A program made the translations under genes and the position numbers. The notes below the pieces were generated by a model, which was not told the origin of the DNA, did no database searches, and worked only from the letters and a program-made list of their open reading frames with translations. From JANRKT01 sp033763355 (GTDB lineage: Bacteria; Bacteroidota; Bacteroidia; Chitinophagales; Chitinophagaceae): a DNA stretch of 21,511 bases. This document shows, piece by piece, positions 14,701 through 21,511 of the stretch (position 1 is the first letter of the stretch; every line of letters begins with the position of its first letter). Where the stretch lies: the NCBI GenBank assembly GCA_033763355.1, contig JANRKT010000342.1:1-21511 (forward strand), in the 5' to 3' direction.

Positions 14701-15214
14701 CCGCTATTTGAATACTATCTCCCAGGTAACCGTTCAGCTGCAGGTTAAGGCTTGAATTAATTACTGCGTCCTGCCGGTTGCCAAATGCCAGACTCCGGCC
14801 AAAACTACCGTTATAAGTTACCGTACCAAAATCAAAAACGCTGGAGGCAGATTCACTGTTGTTATTAAAAGTAATGGGCTGTACAATGAAGTTATTCATC
14901 ACGCTGTCAAACTTCATCCGTTGTTTGGCTGCATTAAGCCTGCCTGGAAAAACCCTGTAGGTTACGAGAACGCTGTCAATAACCGGAAACTGATTCCAGG
15001 TAAGGGTGGCATTAATGTAATCAACACTGTATGTTGAATCAGGGATTCCCGGAATAAATACGGTATTTGGCACAAGACTGAGTGAATCCAGAACAGCAGG
15101 GGCCTTCTGAACAGCAATCATTTTTTTGCGAAGGTTTGAGCCGGGCTGCTGTGCCCACACGGTAACACCTGCCCCCACCCCAATCAACAGCCATATTATC
15201 CGCTTCAATATCAA
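11750..15214 (-). CDS. Large outer-membrane protein with SprA-like motifs
   Basis: The 1154-residue protein has a signal peptide (LKRIIWLLIGVGAGVTVWA, cleaved before QQ). Residues 120-200 contain SFGRSLAFGNRQDAVINSSL, then AAITDNNIPIQPDGNTQNL and EFDQVFIQFSKNKW, which closely recall the repeated segments of SprA, the type IX secretion translocon. An Ig-like block includes TERVFLDGELLQRGEDQDYV (about 288-307) and TFTPRRMITKD. The rest is rich in amphipathic strands and ends with aromatic F, as a large barrel would. SprA is about twice as long, so this is a shorter relative or a different family with a shared module. The start is TTG; no ATG exists before the signal peptide. Function unknown. 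Confidence 0.85.
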   Translation of the reverse strand: MILKRIIWLLIGVGAGVTVWAQQPGSNLRKKMIAVQKAPAVLDSLSLVPNTVFIPGIPDSTYSVDYINATLTWNQFPVIDSVLVTYRVFPGRLNAAKQRMKFDSVMNNFIVQPITFNNNSESASSVFDFGTVTYNGSFGRSLAFGNRQDAVINSSLNLQLNGYLGDSIQIAAAITDNNIPIQPDGNTQNLNEFDQVFIQFSKNKWRFNIGDIDIRQNQSYFLNFYKRLQGGSFENENAIGKGITNKVLVSGAVAKGKFQRNIFQGGEGNQGPYRLTGANNEFFFIVLAGTERVFLDGELLQRGEDQDYVINYNTAEVTFTPRRMITKDKRIQIEFEYADRNYLNAQLYLSDEVNFNNKFKLRISAFQNNDAKNSPINQTLDEKQKQFLADIGDSVKKAFYPSAALDTFSAGKILYAKIDTLYNGGSRDSVFIYSTNPNEAKFSLSFVDAGFGNADYILDVNAAANGKVFKWVAPDSNGNKRGQYAPAILLIAPRKQQLISLGADYFVNENTSIKSELAWSKFDVNTFSKRDKGNDDGIAGRIMFSNVKKINSSTGLQLLTDIGYEHVQSSFRPLERLRNVEFLRDWGLPFDATPATENILSAGIGLKDKRSNLFQYKVGSYTRSNNYNAIRNAITHQADVAGWKLNNQFSYTSISQDFQKGYFLRPVIDVSRQLKRWGNYHIGTNYSLEHTQLKYKQFDSLNRSSFAFDVLRLYLRSPDNISNRWGITYFTRSDKYPSKNELVRTDRSQNINFYTELMKNESHQFRFNATYRKLNIINDKLTNLKPEETILGRAEYFLNEWKGGITGNVLYELGTGQEQRRDFSYLEVPAGQGQYTWIDYNNDGIQQLNEFELAQFQDQAKYIRVFTPTNEFVKASYLQFNYSITFNPRSAINLAAAKGFTKFLSRLYLQSSLQVNKKGLTGTRFAYFNPFLNSINDTSLLTLDQLLSNTFSFNRFSTDWGIDLNNIRSSGRSFLSYGYETRTLKDWNMKARINFARLYTFDVIVKKTLNQLITPKFNNRNYKIDGVSLEPRLTFTKGTNFRAQVGYKFDDRKNTGGEKSTNNSLNTEMKYNVVSNTSLTTKFTYSQIKFNAQPNSTVSYIMLDGLLPGKNFLWNADLTKRLTNFLELSFQYEGRKAGTSGVVHIGRAQLRALF

Positions 15215-15241
15215 GAGGTATGCGGTTTTTCTATAAATGCC

Positions 15242-15249
15242 TAAAATTA
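15242..15249 (-). promoter_or_regulatory. Near-match -7 box for the large outer-membrane gene
   Basis: TAATTTTA on the minus strand differs from TAnnTTTG in the last base only. It lies 27 bp upstream of the TTG start at 15214. Confidence 0.3.
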
Positions 15250-15292
15250 TGATTTATTGCCTAAGGCAGTGAAAATGTGAGCGTTTGGCAGG

Positions 15293-15328
15293 GCATAAGC
15301 CGAAAGGTTGTTTTGGGTTTGGCTATGC
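15293..15328. other. Inverted repeat in the divergent intergenic region
   Basis: GCATAAGCC (15293-15301) and GGCTATGC (15321-15328) can pair with one bulged A. The loop is about 19 nt. It lies between the divergent genes at 15214 and 15395. No T-run follows. It could be an operator or a leader structure; chance is also possible. Confidence 0.25.
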
Positions 15329-15367
15329 TTTAACCGCAATGCCCATTACAATTACTTAGCAAAAATT

Positions 15368-15375
15368 TAATTTTG
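15368..15375 (+). promoter_or_regulatory. Bacteroidota -7 box for the LtaS-like gene
   Basis: TAATTTTG matches TAnnTTTG exactly. It ends 19 bp before the TTG start at 15395, so a short leader is expected. This supports translation starting at TTG and not at an internal ATG. Confidence 0.5.
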
Positions 15376-15394
15376 CCCTCATAAAAAAATCATA

Positions 15395-17212
15395 TTGACG
15401 GGAAGTATCAGGTTTGTTGCTGCTGTTTATATCAGGTTGCTGCTGTTGTTTACTGTTCTGAGGCTGCTTTTTGTAATGCACAATTACAGCAAGGTTCAGG
15501 AAGCCGTTCTTGTATCCAAAAGTTTTTGGGTGGGCCTTAAGATGGACTTTTCTGCTTCATCTTATCTTATTTTGCCATTTATTATCCTGTTGTTTATTTG
15601 GAACCTCGTAAGGTTCTCCGTTGAAAAGACCTGTTATATACTGTATTGCCTTATTGTGGTACTGGTTAGTTTTCTTGGTATTGCTGACGCTGCCCTTTAC
15701 CAATTCTGGGGTTTCCGGCTTGATACCACCCCATTGCTTTACCTCAATCATTTTAACGAAGCAATGGCCAGTGTAAGTACCTTGTTTATTGTGCTGGTAC
15801 TTCTTGAATGGATTATCCTCAGCTATTTCTACATCAGGGCTACCAAAAGTTTGTTTGCAGGTAAAATTTCAAACGGAAGAAAGCTGTTTGTTGCCGGGGC
15901 ATTAATATGTATTTCCGCTTTCCAGATGATACCCATAAGAGGGGGTTTGCAACTTGTGCCTATAAACCCGGGCAATGTATATTTCAGTAACGATATGTTT
16001 GCCAACCACACTGCCACCAACACCTTCTGGAATGTGGGACAATCTTTTCTTGAAGCAGATAAAACAAAATCTGCATACAATTTTATGAGCGATGAAGAAG
16101 CTGAGAGTATAGTGAACAAAACCACCTGCAACAATACATTCCCTGCTGACTCATTGCTGAATACAAAAAAGCCCAATATCATATTTGTAATTATTGAAAG
16201 TTTTACTGCTAACCTGGTGGGATCCGTTGGAGGAGAAAAAGGCTTCACCCCGCATTTTGACAGCCTTGCTAAGGAAGGGCTGTTGTTTAAAAATTTATAC
16301 AGTAACGGCGACAGAACAGATAAAGGCATTCAGTCCGTTCTCAGCGGTTTCCCCAACCTGCCTGGAGGTTCTGTAATAACCATACCCAATAAGAGCAATA
16401 AACTCCATGGTGTAATCAGCGATTTTAGTAATGCCGGCTATAACAGTTATTTTTTCTATGGTGGTGAAAAAGATTTTGGGGGCATTGGCGGGTTTATACG
16501 GAACCAGCATACCAAAACTGTTGTTGATAAGAATGACTTTAGTGAAAGTACTTTCAATTCCAAATGGGGCGCACAGGATGAATTTGTTTTTGAAAGATCG
16601 TTGCAGGAGCTGCAGAAAGAAACAAAGCCCTTTGTTGCTGCCATACTTACCCTTACCAATCATGAGCCTTTTGAATTGCCGGGTGTTGAAAACAAGACCG
16701 GAATGAGTGATGCAGAAAAATTCAAAAAAACATTTGCCTACACAGATAAAGCGCTGAACGATTTTGTTGCGGGATGCAAAAAGCAAAGCTGGTGGGACAG
16801 TACGCTTATGATATTGGTGGCAGATCATGGACATGCTTTACCGGCAGGTTTAACCAATTACCAGCCGGAAAAGTTTCATATACCAATGCTGTGGCTCGGC
16901 GGGGCTTTAAAGGTTAAAGGACAAGAAGCGGAAACATATGGCTCGCAGATAAATATCATTCCTTCTTTATACCAGGCGCTTGGTATGCCGGTTAATGCTT
17001 ATCCTTTTCAAAACAGCCTTTTCAGCAATTGCCAAAACGCCATGGCCTTTTATACCTTTAATGAAGGTTTTGGCGTAGTGAGCAGCAGGGGCACATTAAG
17101 CTGGAATGTACATTCGCAAAAAACCATTTCTTTTTCCGGGGATACATCCGGTCTTGTTAATACTGGTAAAGCTTACCTGCAGGTAATTTCAAAAAAGTTC
17201 AGGGAGTTATGA
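15395..17212 (+). CDS. LtaS-like membrane phospho-transferase (sulfatase fold)
   Basis: The 605-residue protein has about five N-terminal transmembrane helices (roughly 8-28, 53-71, 79-99, 128-146 and 164-181), then an extracytoplasmic sulfatase-fold domain. PNIIFVIIESF (260-270) carries the metal-binding glutamate, NGDRTDKGIQS (304-314) holds the likely nucleophile T308, and LTNHEPFELP and ILVADHGHALP supply the remaining metal and substrate ligands. Lipoteichoic acid synthases and phosphoglycerol or phosphoethanolamine transferases share this layout. A Gram-negative host has no lipoteichoic acid, so the donor may be a phospholipid and the acceptor a glycan or lipid. The start is TTG at 15395; the first in-frame ATG (residue 28) would cut off the first helix. 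Confidence 0.88.
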   Translation: MTGSIRFVAAVYIRLLLLFTVLRLLFVMHNYSKVQEAVLVSKSFWVGLKMDFSASSYLILPFIILLFIWNLVRFSVEKTCYILYCLIVVLVSFLGIADAALYQFWGFRLDTTPLLYLNHFNEAMASVSTLFIVLVLLEWIILSYFYIRATKSLFAGKISNGRKLFVAGALICISAFQMIPIRGGLQLVPINPGNVYFSNDMFANHTATNTFWNVGQSFLEADKTKSAYNFMSDEEAESIVNKTTCNNTFPADSLLNTKKPNIIFVIIESFTANLVGSVGGEKGFTPHFDSLAKEGLLFKNLYSNGDRTDKGIQSVLSGFPNLPGGSVITIPNKSNKLHGVISDFSNAGYNSYFFYGGEKDFGGIGGFIRNQHTKTVVDKNDFSESTFNSKWGAQDEFVFERSLQELQKETKPFVAAILTLTNHEPFELPGVENKTGMSDAEKFKKTFAYTDKALNDFVAGCKKQSWWDSTLMILVADHGHALPAGLTNYQPEKFHIPMLWLGGALKVKGQEAETYGSQINIIPSLYQALGMPVNAYPFQNSLFSNCQNAMAFYTFNEGFGVVSSRGTLSWNVHSQKTISFSGDTSGLVNTGKAYLQVISKKFREL

Positions 17213-17251
17213 AACCATGTATCCGAAATTCCATCACCATGCCGACTGCTT

Positions 17252-17899
17252 TTATTCCATCTTTGTAATGGCATCTTTTTTACTCATCATTTTCCAAAAC
17301 TGTATTAAAGCAGTTGCAGCAAATATCCCGCCGATGATCCATTGAATGATTTTCTGGTTGGCATTGAGGTTATCTACCAATAATTTTCCGCCAAAAATAA
17401 AAACTGAACTGCCGATAAGCGTACCGGTGCCGATGCCTGCTATATAACTGTTATAATGGCCGCTGCGTGGCAGCAATACTTTCCGGTTGAACAACACAGA
17501 ACTCCATCCGAACCAGAAAGGAATTTGCAGGGGGTTTACAGCACTCATGGCCGCACCCAGCCAGAAACGGTGAATGGTATTGGACAAAATAGGATTTTTA
17601 GCTTCAGTTGATTTTGCCGCTGCAATAAAACTTGATATGGCAAGCGCTACAATAATCAGCAATGTTATCCATTCCAATGCCCTGAACAATTTTTTGTGTT
17701 TCCTTATCCAGTCCATTGCAACAAGCGAAAGCCTTACATAACCCACTTCTATCAGCAGGGCGCCTGTTGCAAAATAAAAAGCGGGGCGTATGCCGTCAGA
17801 TACTGAAATCTGCATGGCAGATACATTCAGCGTACCGAGGGGCAAAGTGCCGAGGAAACTGATGAACATTCCTGTAAAAAAGATACGCAGCAACTGCAT
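17252..17899 (-). CDS. LysE-family transporter
   Basis: This 215-residue integral membrane protein has six predicted helices in the LysE arrangement. Its N-terminus FFTGMFISFLGTLPLGTLNV (7-26) corresponds to the motif that is usually PGP in LysE proteins, here LPLGTLN. LGAAMSAVNPLQIPFWFGWS (114-133) matches the second conserved stretch (typically NP.......). LysE members export amino acids such as lysine or homoserine, but this subgroup has no assigned substrate. It lies 53 bp downstream of ribF on the same strand and is probably cotranscribed. ATG start. Confidence 0.85.
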   Translation of the reverse strand: MQLLRIFFTGMFISFLGTLPLGTLNVSAMQISVSDGIRPAFYFATGALLIEVGYVRLSLVAMDWIRKHKKLFRALEWITLLIIVALAISSFIAAAKSTEAKNPILSNTIHRFWLGAAMSAVNPLQIPFWFGWSSVLFNRKVLLPRSGHYNSYIAGIGTGTLIGSSVFIFGGKLLVDNLNANQKIIQWIIGGIFAATALIQFWKMMSKKDAITKME

Positions 17900-17952
17900 G
17901 TGTAAAAGGATAAAGGTAAGAAAGGGAGGCAGAAGACAACCAAAGCTGAAAA

Positions 17953-18903
17953 TTATAATCCGGTATGCAGCACAAGCAGCGTTTCCACCCTGTCCTGGTC
18001 AATTTGTTTTTTTAAAGCTTCAAGCGATTTAAACTTTATTTCAGGGCGAAGGTATTTTCTCAGGTATATCCTGATTTTCTTTCCGTACAAATCACCATCA
18101 AAATCCAGGATGTTTACTTCAACTGTTCTTTCCGTTCCGCCTACTGTTGGCCGGTAGCCAATGCTCATCATCCCTTTAAGCGGGGGGTGTTGCGAAATTA
18201 CAGCCGGGTCAATTTCAACCGTTACGGCATATATGCCATTTGAGGGTATCAATTTCTCAACATCAGTCATTTTAAGATTGGCAGTCGGATAGCCCAGTTT
18301 GCGCCCAAGTTTACTGCCATGCACCACTTCTCCTTCAAAAAAATATGAATAACCAAGATACGTATTCGCCTCGTCAATATTTCCTTCCAGCAACGCCTCC
18401 CTTATTTTGGTTGAGCTTATGGTAACCTGGTTAATTACGTGTTCGGGAATTTCCTTTACGGCGTAGTTGTAAGCGCCTGCATATTGTTCAAGCAGTTTGT
18501 AATTGCCGTTTCTGCCTTTGCCAAAGCGGTGGTCGTAACCGATAATGATGGTATGCGGGTGAAAACGGGATACGAGGAAATCCCGGATGTATTCTATGGC
18601 GCTTAATTGCGAAAATGATGAGGTAAATGGCACCACAACAAGGTGGTCAATTCCGTGCTTATCGAGCAATTCAGTTTTTTCTTCAAGTGTGTTCAGCAGA
18701 CTGACTGCTTTTTTTCCTGAAAGAATTTTCCTCGGGTGGGGATGAAAAGTAATGATCACACTTTCTCCCCTGATTGATAAAGCTTCTTCCTTTAACTGCT
18801 TTATGATCTGCTGGTGCCCCCGGTGCACACCGTCGAAAGTCCCGATGGTTACAACGGCGTTTTTAAATACCGGGAGTTGCTCAATATCTCTGTGTACTTT
18901 CAT
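17953..18903 (-). CDS. ribF: Bifunctional riboflavin kinase / FAD synthetase
   Basis: The 316-residue protein makes FMN from riboflavin and ATP, then FAD from FMN and ATP. The N-terminal FAD synthetase shows TIGTFDGVHRGHQQI (19-33), ITFHPHPRKIL, IIGYDHRFGKGRNGN and ISSTKIREALLEGN. The C-terminal riboflavin kinase shows GSKLGRKLGYPTANL and GIYAVTVEI. I chose the ATG at 18903 (MKVHRDIEQLP). A TTG four codons earlier (18915) falls inside the -7 box at 18913-18920 and so is unlikely to be transcribed. The leader would be only a few bases long. The LysE-like gene follows. Confidence 0.95.
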   Translation of the reverse strand: MKVHRDIEQLPVFKNAVVTIGTFDGVHRGHQQIIKQLKEEALSIRGESVIITFHPHPRKILSGKKAVSLLNTLEEKTELLDKHGIDHLVVVPFTSSFSQLSAIEYIRDFLVSRFHPHTIIIGYDHRFGKGRNGNYKLLEQYAGAYNYAVKEIPEHVINQVTISSTKIREALLEGNIDEANTYLGYSYFFEGEVVHGSKLGRKLGYPTANLKMTDVEKLIPSNGIYAVTVEIDPAVISQHPPLKGMMSIGYRPTVGGTERTVEVNILDFDGDLYGKKIRIYLRKYLRPEIKFKSLEALKKQIDQDRVETLLVLHTGL

Positions 18904-18912
18904 AAAAGTGCA

Positions 18913-18920
18913 CAAAACTA
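18913..18920 (-). promoter_or_regulatory. Bacteroidota -7 box for ribF
   Basis: TAGTTTTG on the minus strand matches TAnnTTTG exactly and ends 9 bp upstream of the ATG at 18903. Transcripts would be almost leaderless. No FMN riboswitch is visible in the 184-bp gap to purM. Confidence 0.5.
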
Positions 18921-19063
18921 ATATTAATTAAAATTAAAAAGCTTCATAGAATACAGGTCTTTTCCATCGCAAGCAGCATTACCTGATTCGGGACCTGTCA
19001 GCTCTTTCCCGGATTATTTATTGAAAACAGTACGCTGAATATGGCATGTTGCCCTGCGGATAT

Positions 19064-19071
19064 TACTTTTG
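19064..19071 (+). promoter_or_regulatory. Bacteroidota -7 box for purM
   Basis: TACTTTTG matches TAnnTTTG exactly and lies 16 bp upstream of the ATG at 19088, leaving only a short leader. It argues against the upstream TTG at 19046 as the start. Confidence 0.5.
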
Positions 19072-19087
19072 CTGCTCAATCAGATTT

Positions 19088-20263
19088 ATGAGTTTATACT
19101 CGCAGCGTGGTGTTTCGGCGCAAAAGGAAGAAGTACATGCAGCCATACAGAAACTTGACAAAGGCCTTTATGAAAAAGCGTTCTGTAAGATATATCCCGA
19201 TTACCTGTGCGGGGATGAAGGTTTTGTGAATGTGATGCATGCCGATGGGGCGGGAACAAAAAGCATACTGGCTTACCTGTACTGGAAAGAAACAGGCGAC
19301 ATATCCGTATGGAAAGGAATTGCGCAGGACGCTATTGTGATGAACCTCGACGACCTTCTTTGTGTTGGCATTTATAATAATATTATTTTCAATTCAACCA
19401 TTGACCGCAATAAAAACCTTATTACAGGTGAAGTGCTGCAGGAAATCATTAACGGTTCGCAGGAATTGTTTGACCGGTTAAAAGATTTTGGCGTAAATAT
19501 CCATTACCTCGGCGGCGAAACGGCTGATGTGGGAGATGTGGTGAGGACCGTAGCAGTAAACGGAACAATGACGGCGAGATGGAGCAAAGACAAACTCATT
19601 ACCAACGAAAAAATTCAGGCAGGAGATGTGATTGTGGGCCTGGCAAGTTATGGCAAAGCAGCATACGAAACGGAATACAACAGTGGCATAGGGAGTAACG
19701 GGTTAACCAGTGCAAGGCATGATATGCTGCATAAAACTTATGCTGCACGCTACCGGGAAAGCTATGATGTAAACCTTGATGAGAAAGTGGTTTACCTGGG
19801 CCCTTATAACCTGACTGATGAGCGGGAAGGCATACCTGGCGGGATACCATTTGACATTGGCAAACTTCTGCTTTCTCCAACGCGTACTTATGCGCCGGTA
19901 TTAAAGGTTTTGCTTGAGAAGTATTTTGATAAGATCCATGGCCTCATCCATTGCAGCGGCGGCGGGCAAACCAAATGTTTAAAGTATGTTCCGGATAACG
20001 TAAGGGTTATAAAAGACAACCTGTTTGAACCGCCACCGGTATTTCAGCTTATACAGCAGGCCAGCAGGGCAGATGACAGGGAAATGTACCAGGTATTCAA
20101 TATGGGGTGCAGGATGGAAATTTATACTTCGCTCAAAGATGCTGATACAATGATTAAAGAGGCTGGGGTATTTGGAATAGAAGCAAAGGTTATTGGCAGG
20201 GCAGAGGCAGCCGGTAAAAAAGAACTGGTCATCAGAACAGCATCGGGGGAAGTGGTTTATTAA
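19088..20263 (+). CDS. purM: Phosphoribosylformylglycinamidine cyclo-ligase (AIR synthetase)
   Basis: The 391-residue enzyme closes the imidazole ring in purine synthesis, turning FGAM and ATP into AIR. HADGAGTKSILAYLYWKETGD (52-72 region) is the glycine-rich nucleotide-binding stretch, MNLDDLLCVGI and HYLGGETADVGDVVRTVAV are conserved PurM signatures, and IVGLASYGKAAYETEYNSGIG and HCSGGGQTKC lie in the C-terminal half. The length and sequence fit the long Bacteroidota type, not the ~345-residue E. coli type. I chose the ATG at 19088 (MSLYSQRGV) because the extra residues from 19046 are not PurM-like and lie upstream of the -7 box. It is transcribed alone. Confidence 0.93.
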   Translation: MSLYSQRGVSAQKEEVHAAIQKLDKGLYEKAFCKIYPDYLCGDEGFVNVMHADGAGTKSILAYLYWKETGDISVWKGIAQDAIVMNLDDLLCVGIYNNIIFNSTIDRNKNLITGEVLQEIINGSQELFDRLKDFGVNIHYLGGETADVGDVVRTVAVNGTMTARWSKDKLITNEKIQAGDVIVGLASYGKAAYETEYNSGIGSNGLTSARHDMLHKTYAARYRESYDVNLDEKVVYLGPYNLTDEREGIPGGIPFDIGKLLLSPTRTYAPVLKVLLEKYFDKIHGLIHCSGGGQTKCLKYVPDNVRVIKDNLFEPPPVFQLIQQASRADDREMYQVFNMGCRMEIYTSLKDADTMIKEAGVFGIEAKVIGRAEAAGKKELVIRTASGEVVY

Positions 20264-20294
20264 GCTTTTTTAAAGAAAGCTGAGCAAAGTTTTA

Positions 20295-20588
20295 TTAATA
20301 TTTCCATGGCAGCGGGTTCGGCTGCATTTTTGTATAACATGCAAAATCGGTTTTTTCCAGCCGTAAAATAGTGCATAAAAAACTAAGTACAGGCTCACGC
20401 AGGAACACCGCTTTCACAATTTCTTTTTTTATCCGCTCAAGGCCGTAATAGCGCATAATGGCTACCTGGTCATTCCAGTTGCCATAATTAAACACCTTTT
20501 GCATTATAAAAAGGGAAGACTTTTCGGGATCAAGTTTTTCAAAGTCCACATCCCAAAAAGCTTTTGAGGAAATGAATTTTACTGCCAT
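20295..20588 (-). CDS. DUF6922-like protein (orphan antitoxin-like)
   Basis: This 97-residue protein has the pattern I recall for DUF6922: AFWDVDFEKLDPEKSSLFIM (10-29), VFNYGNWNDQVAIMRYYG (32-49), LERIKKEIVKA, and a C-terminus CYTKMQPNPLPWKY. Proteins of this type are usually encoded just before a nucleotidyltransferase toxin of the AbiEii kind, and may act as its antitoxin. No such gene follows here. Downstream lies the convergent purM, so this copy stands alone. It may be a leftover of a lost pair or have another role. The family name is from memory and needs a profile search. ATG start. Confidence 0.6.
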   Translation of the reverse strand: MAVKFISSKAFWDVDFEKLDPEKSSLFIMQKVFNYGNWNDQVAIMRYYGLERIKKEIVKAVFLREPVLSFLCTILRLEKTDFACYTKMQPNPLPWKY

Positions 20589-20655
20589 TATTGTAAAGTT
20601 AAGCAGGCAGGAAGATTATTCAAAGTGGGGGTAGCATTTGAAGCTATTGGGATAT

Positions 20656-21511
20656 TTAACCTTTTATCATAAATGATGAAAAAGCGGTAAGGCCTGCTCC
20701 GTCTATCGTGTACCTGATTATATAAGCTGTTTTTACCGTCCTGCCTTCATAAACAGCGGGTTCCCATTTCGGGCTGTTTGTAATAAGTTCTGTAAGCGCT
20801 TTGGCCAGCCTGCTGTCTGCAAGTGTAATCGCTTTAATATCACTCAAACTCCCGTCTTCATTAATAATAAACCTGATGTTGCAGTGGCCCAATCTTTTTT
20901 TTCCATCTTCATATTTTTTCAAAAAATAAGGAAGCTTTGTATGTACATAATCATAAAACGCCATATCTCCCCCGGGAAATTCAGACGGCGTATCAGCTTT
21001 ATAAAATATTTCCTCACCGTTTGCAGTTTGTATTTTTTCAAACGGTACAGCGGCATTACTCTCTTTGTCTAAATTATAATCATGCGCAATTTCTTTTTGT
21101 AATGCCTCCGTATAAGGTATTTTAACCGGCAGCTCATTCAGCAGGTATATAGTTACCGATTGTGGTTGTTTGCTTACAAAATCGTCGTACATCCAACCGG
21201 TAATTCTTTTGCCTTCGTAAGTACCAAAGGGCGATTTTTCAAACTTTTTGGTTGTAATACTGATTACCCCATCTTTCCCGTTTTCGCCATAAAGCTCTAT
21301 TGCCTTTTCGCCCTTAATTACATCAATGGCGGAAATATCTTCCGGCTTGCATCTATAGCAGCTTTTGCAAAAGCGCCTTTGCCCATGAATTTGCCATTGA
21401 GGACGTAGATGGGGTCGGGATGAGGATTGGAGAAAGAAGAAGTGAGTTTTGAATTGGGATTAGGAGATTGGTTTTCATTATTTGCCACATTGATTGCTGA
21501 CTTTTCTGGTG
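20656..21511 (-). pseudogene. TonB C-terminal-domain protein, 5' truncated by window edge and frameshifted
   Basis: Reading from the window edge on the minus strand, one frame encodes HPDPIYVLNGKFMGKGAFAKAAID. It then shifts near 21350; if it continued it would end at a TAA at 21318-21320. The rest lies in another frame: CKPEDISAIDVIKGEKA, ELYGENGKDGVISITTKK, then a TonB-type C-terminal domain with FPGGDMAFYDYV, HCNIRFIINEDGSLSDIKA and SPKWEPAV, ending at 20656. The two parts match one architecture: a plug-like segment followed by TonB-C, as in Bacteroidota TonB or BlaR1/M56-type proteins. One missing base between GA and TGCAAG would explain the break. A sequencing error, a real mutation or recoding are all possible. 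An internal ATG at 21192 gives a shorter 178-residue frame. Confidence 0.75.

Noticed and set aside
18904..19063. FMN or purine riboswitch between ribF and purM
   Set aside because: Both -7 boxes are so close to the starts that no leader of riboswitch length would be transcribed, and no aptamer-like pairing was seen.
19046..19087. Upstream TTG start for purM
   Set aside because: It adds residues not typical of PurM and lies before the -7 box at 19064-19071.
20263..20281. AGCTTT/AAAGCT inverted repeat between purM and the DUF6922-like gene as a terminator
   Set aside because: The stem is short and AT-rich and no T-run follows on either strand.

Overview
The window looks like chromosomal DNA of a Bacteroidota bacterium, most likely from the Chitinophagaceae. 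I base this on remembered protein families, not on a search. Three things in the sequence support it: several genes have an exact TAnnTTTG element (the Bacteroidota -7 promoter box) just upstream; Shine-Dalgarno sequences are largely absent; and the families are typical of the phylum (the so-called 'ABC transporter ATPase' orphan family, DM13 lipoproteins, a SprA-like outer-membrane protein, a ~390-residue PurM, a DUF6922-like protein). Most of the window is ordinary core and near-core genome. I see no insertion sequence, prophage or CRISPR array.

Layout. 1-540: the 3' tail of a membrane-protein gene, then a tRNA-Gly(CCC) gene on the minus strand followed on its 3' side by two tandem, structurally altered tRNA-derived copies; this is the most unusual part. 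539-2463: minus-strand orphan protein, a 36-residue membrane microprotein on the plus strand, a membrane-anchored hypothetical, and a CCG-domain Fe-S oxidoreductase subunit. 2540-6461: a Crp/Fnr regulator and a plus-strand run of envelope genes (YHS protein, DoxX-like membrane protein, DM13 lipoprotein, beta-barrel protein, second DM13 lipoprotein, YceI). All but the regulator are membrane or exported proteins, several from families linked to redox, metal or lipid-carrier chemistry. 6494-8774: an overlapping DinB-like / NRDE (TANGO2) / ATP-grasp trio. 8827-10600: holA and a DEDDy exonuclease (minus). 10645-11684: a coiled-coil membrane-anchored protein with a strong terminator. 11750-15214: an 1154-residue SprA-like outer-membrane protein. 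15395-17212: an LtaS-like phospho-transferase. 17252-18903: ribF and a LysE-family exporter (minus). 19088-20263: purM. 20295-21511: an orphan DUF6922-like protein and the 3' end of a TonB-domain gene interrupted by a frameshift.

The genes do not form one pathway. The groupings with the most support are the 3298-6461 envelope cluster next to the Crp/Fnr gene, and the translationally overlapping trio at 6494-8774. The best candidates for something undescribed are the tRNA-Gly-derived repeat array, whose inserted hairpins keep identical stems while their loops differ, and the YHS/DoxX/DM13/barrel/DM13/YceI envelope cluster. Three genes (9872-10600, 11750-15214, 15395-17212) have no plausible ATG or GTG start and appear to begin at TTG.
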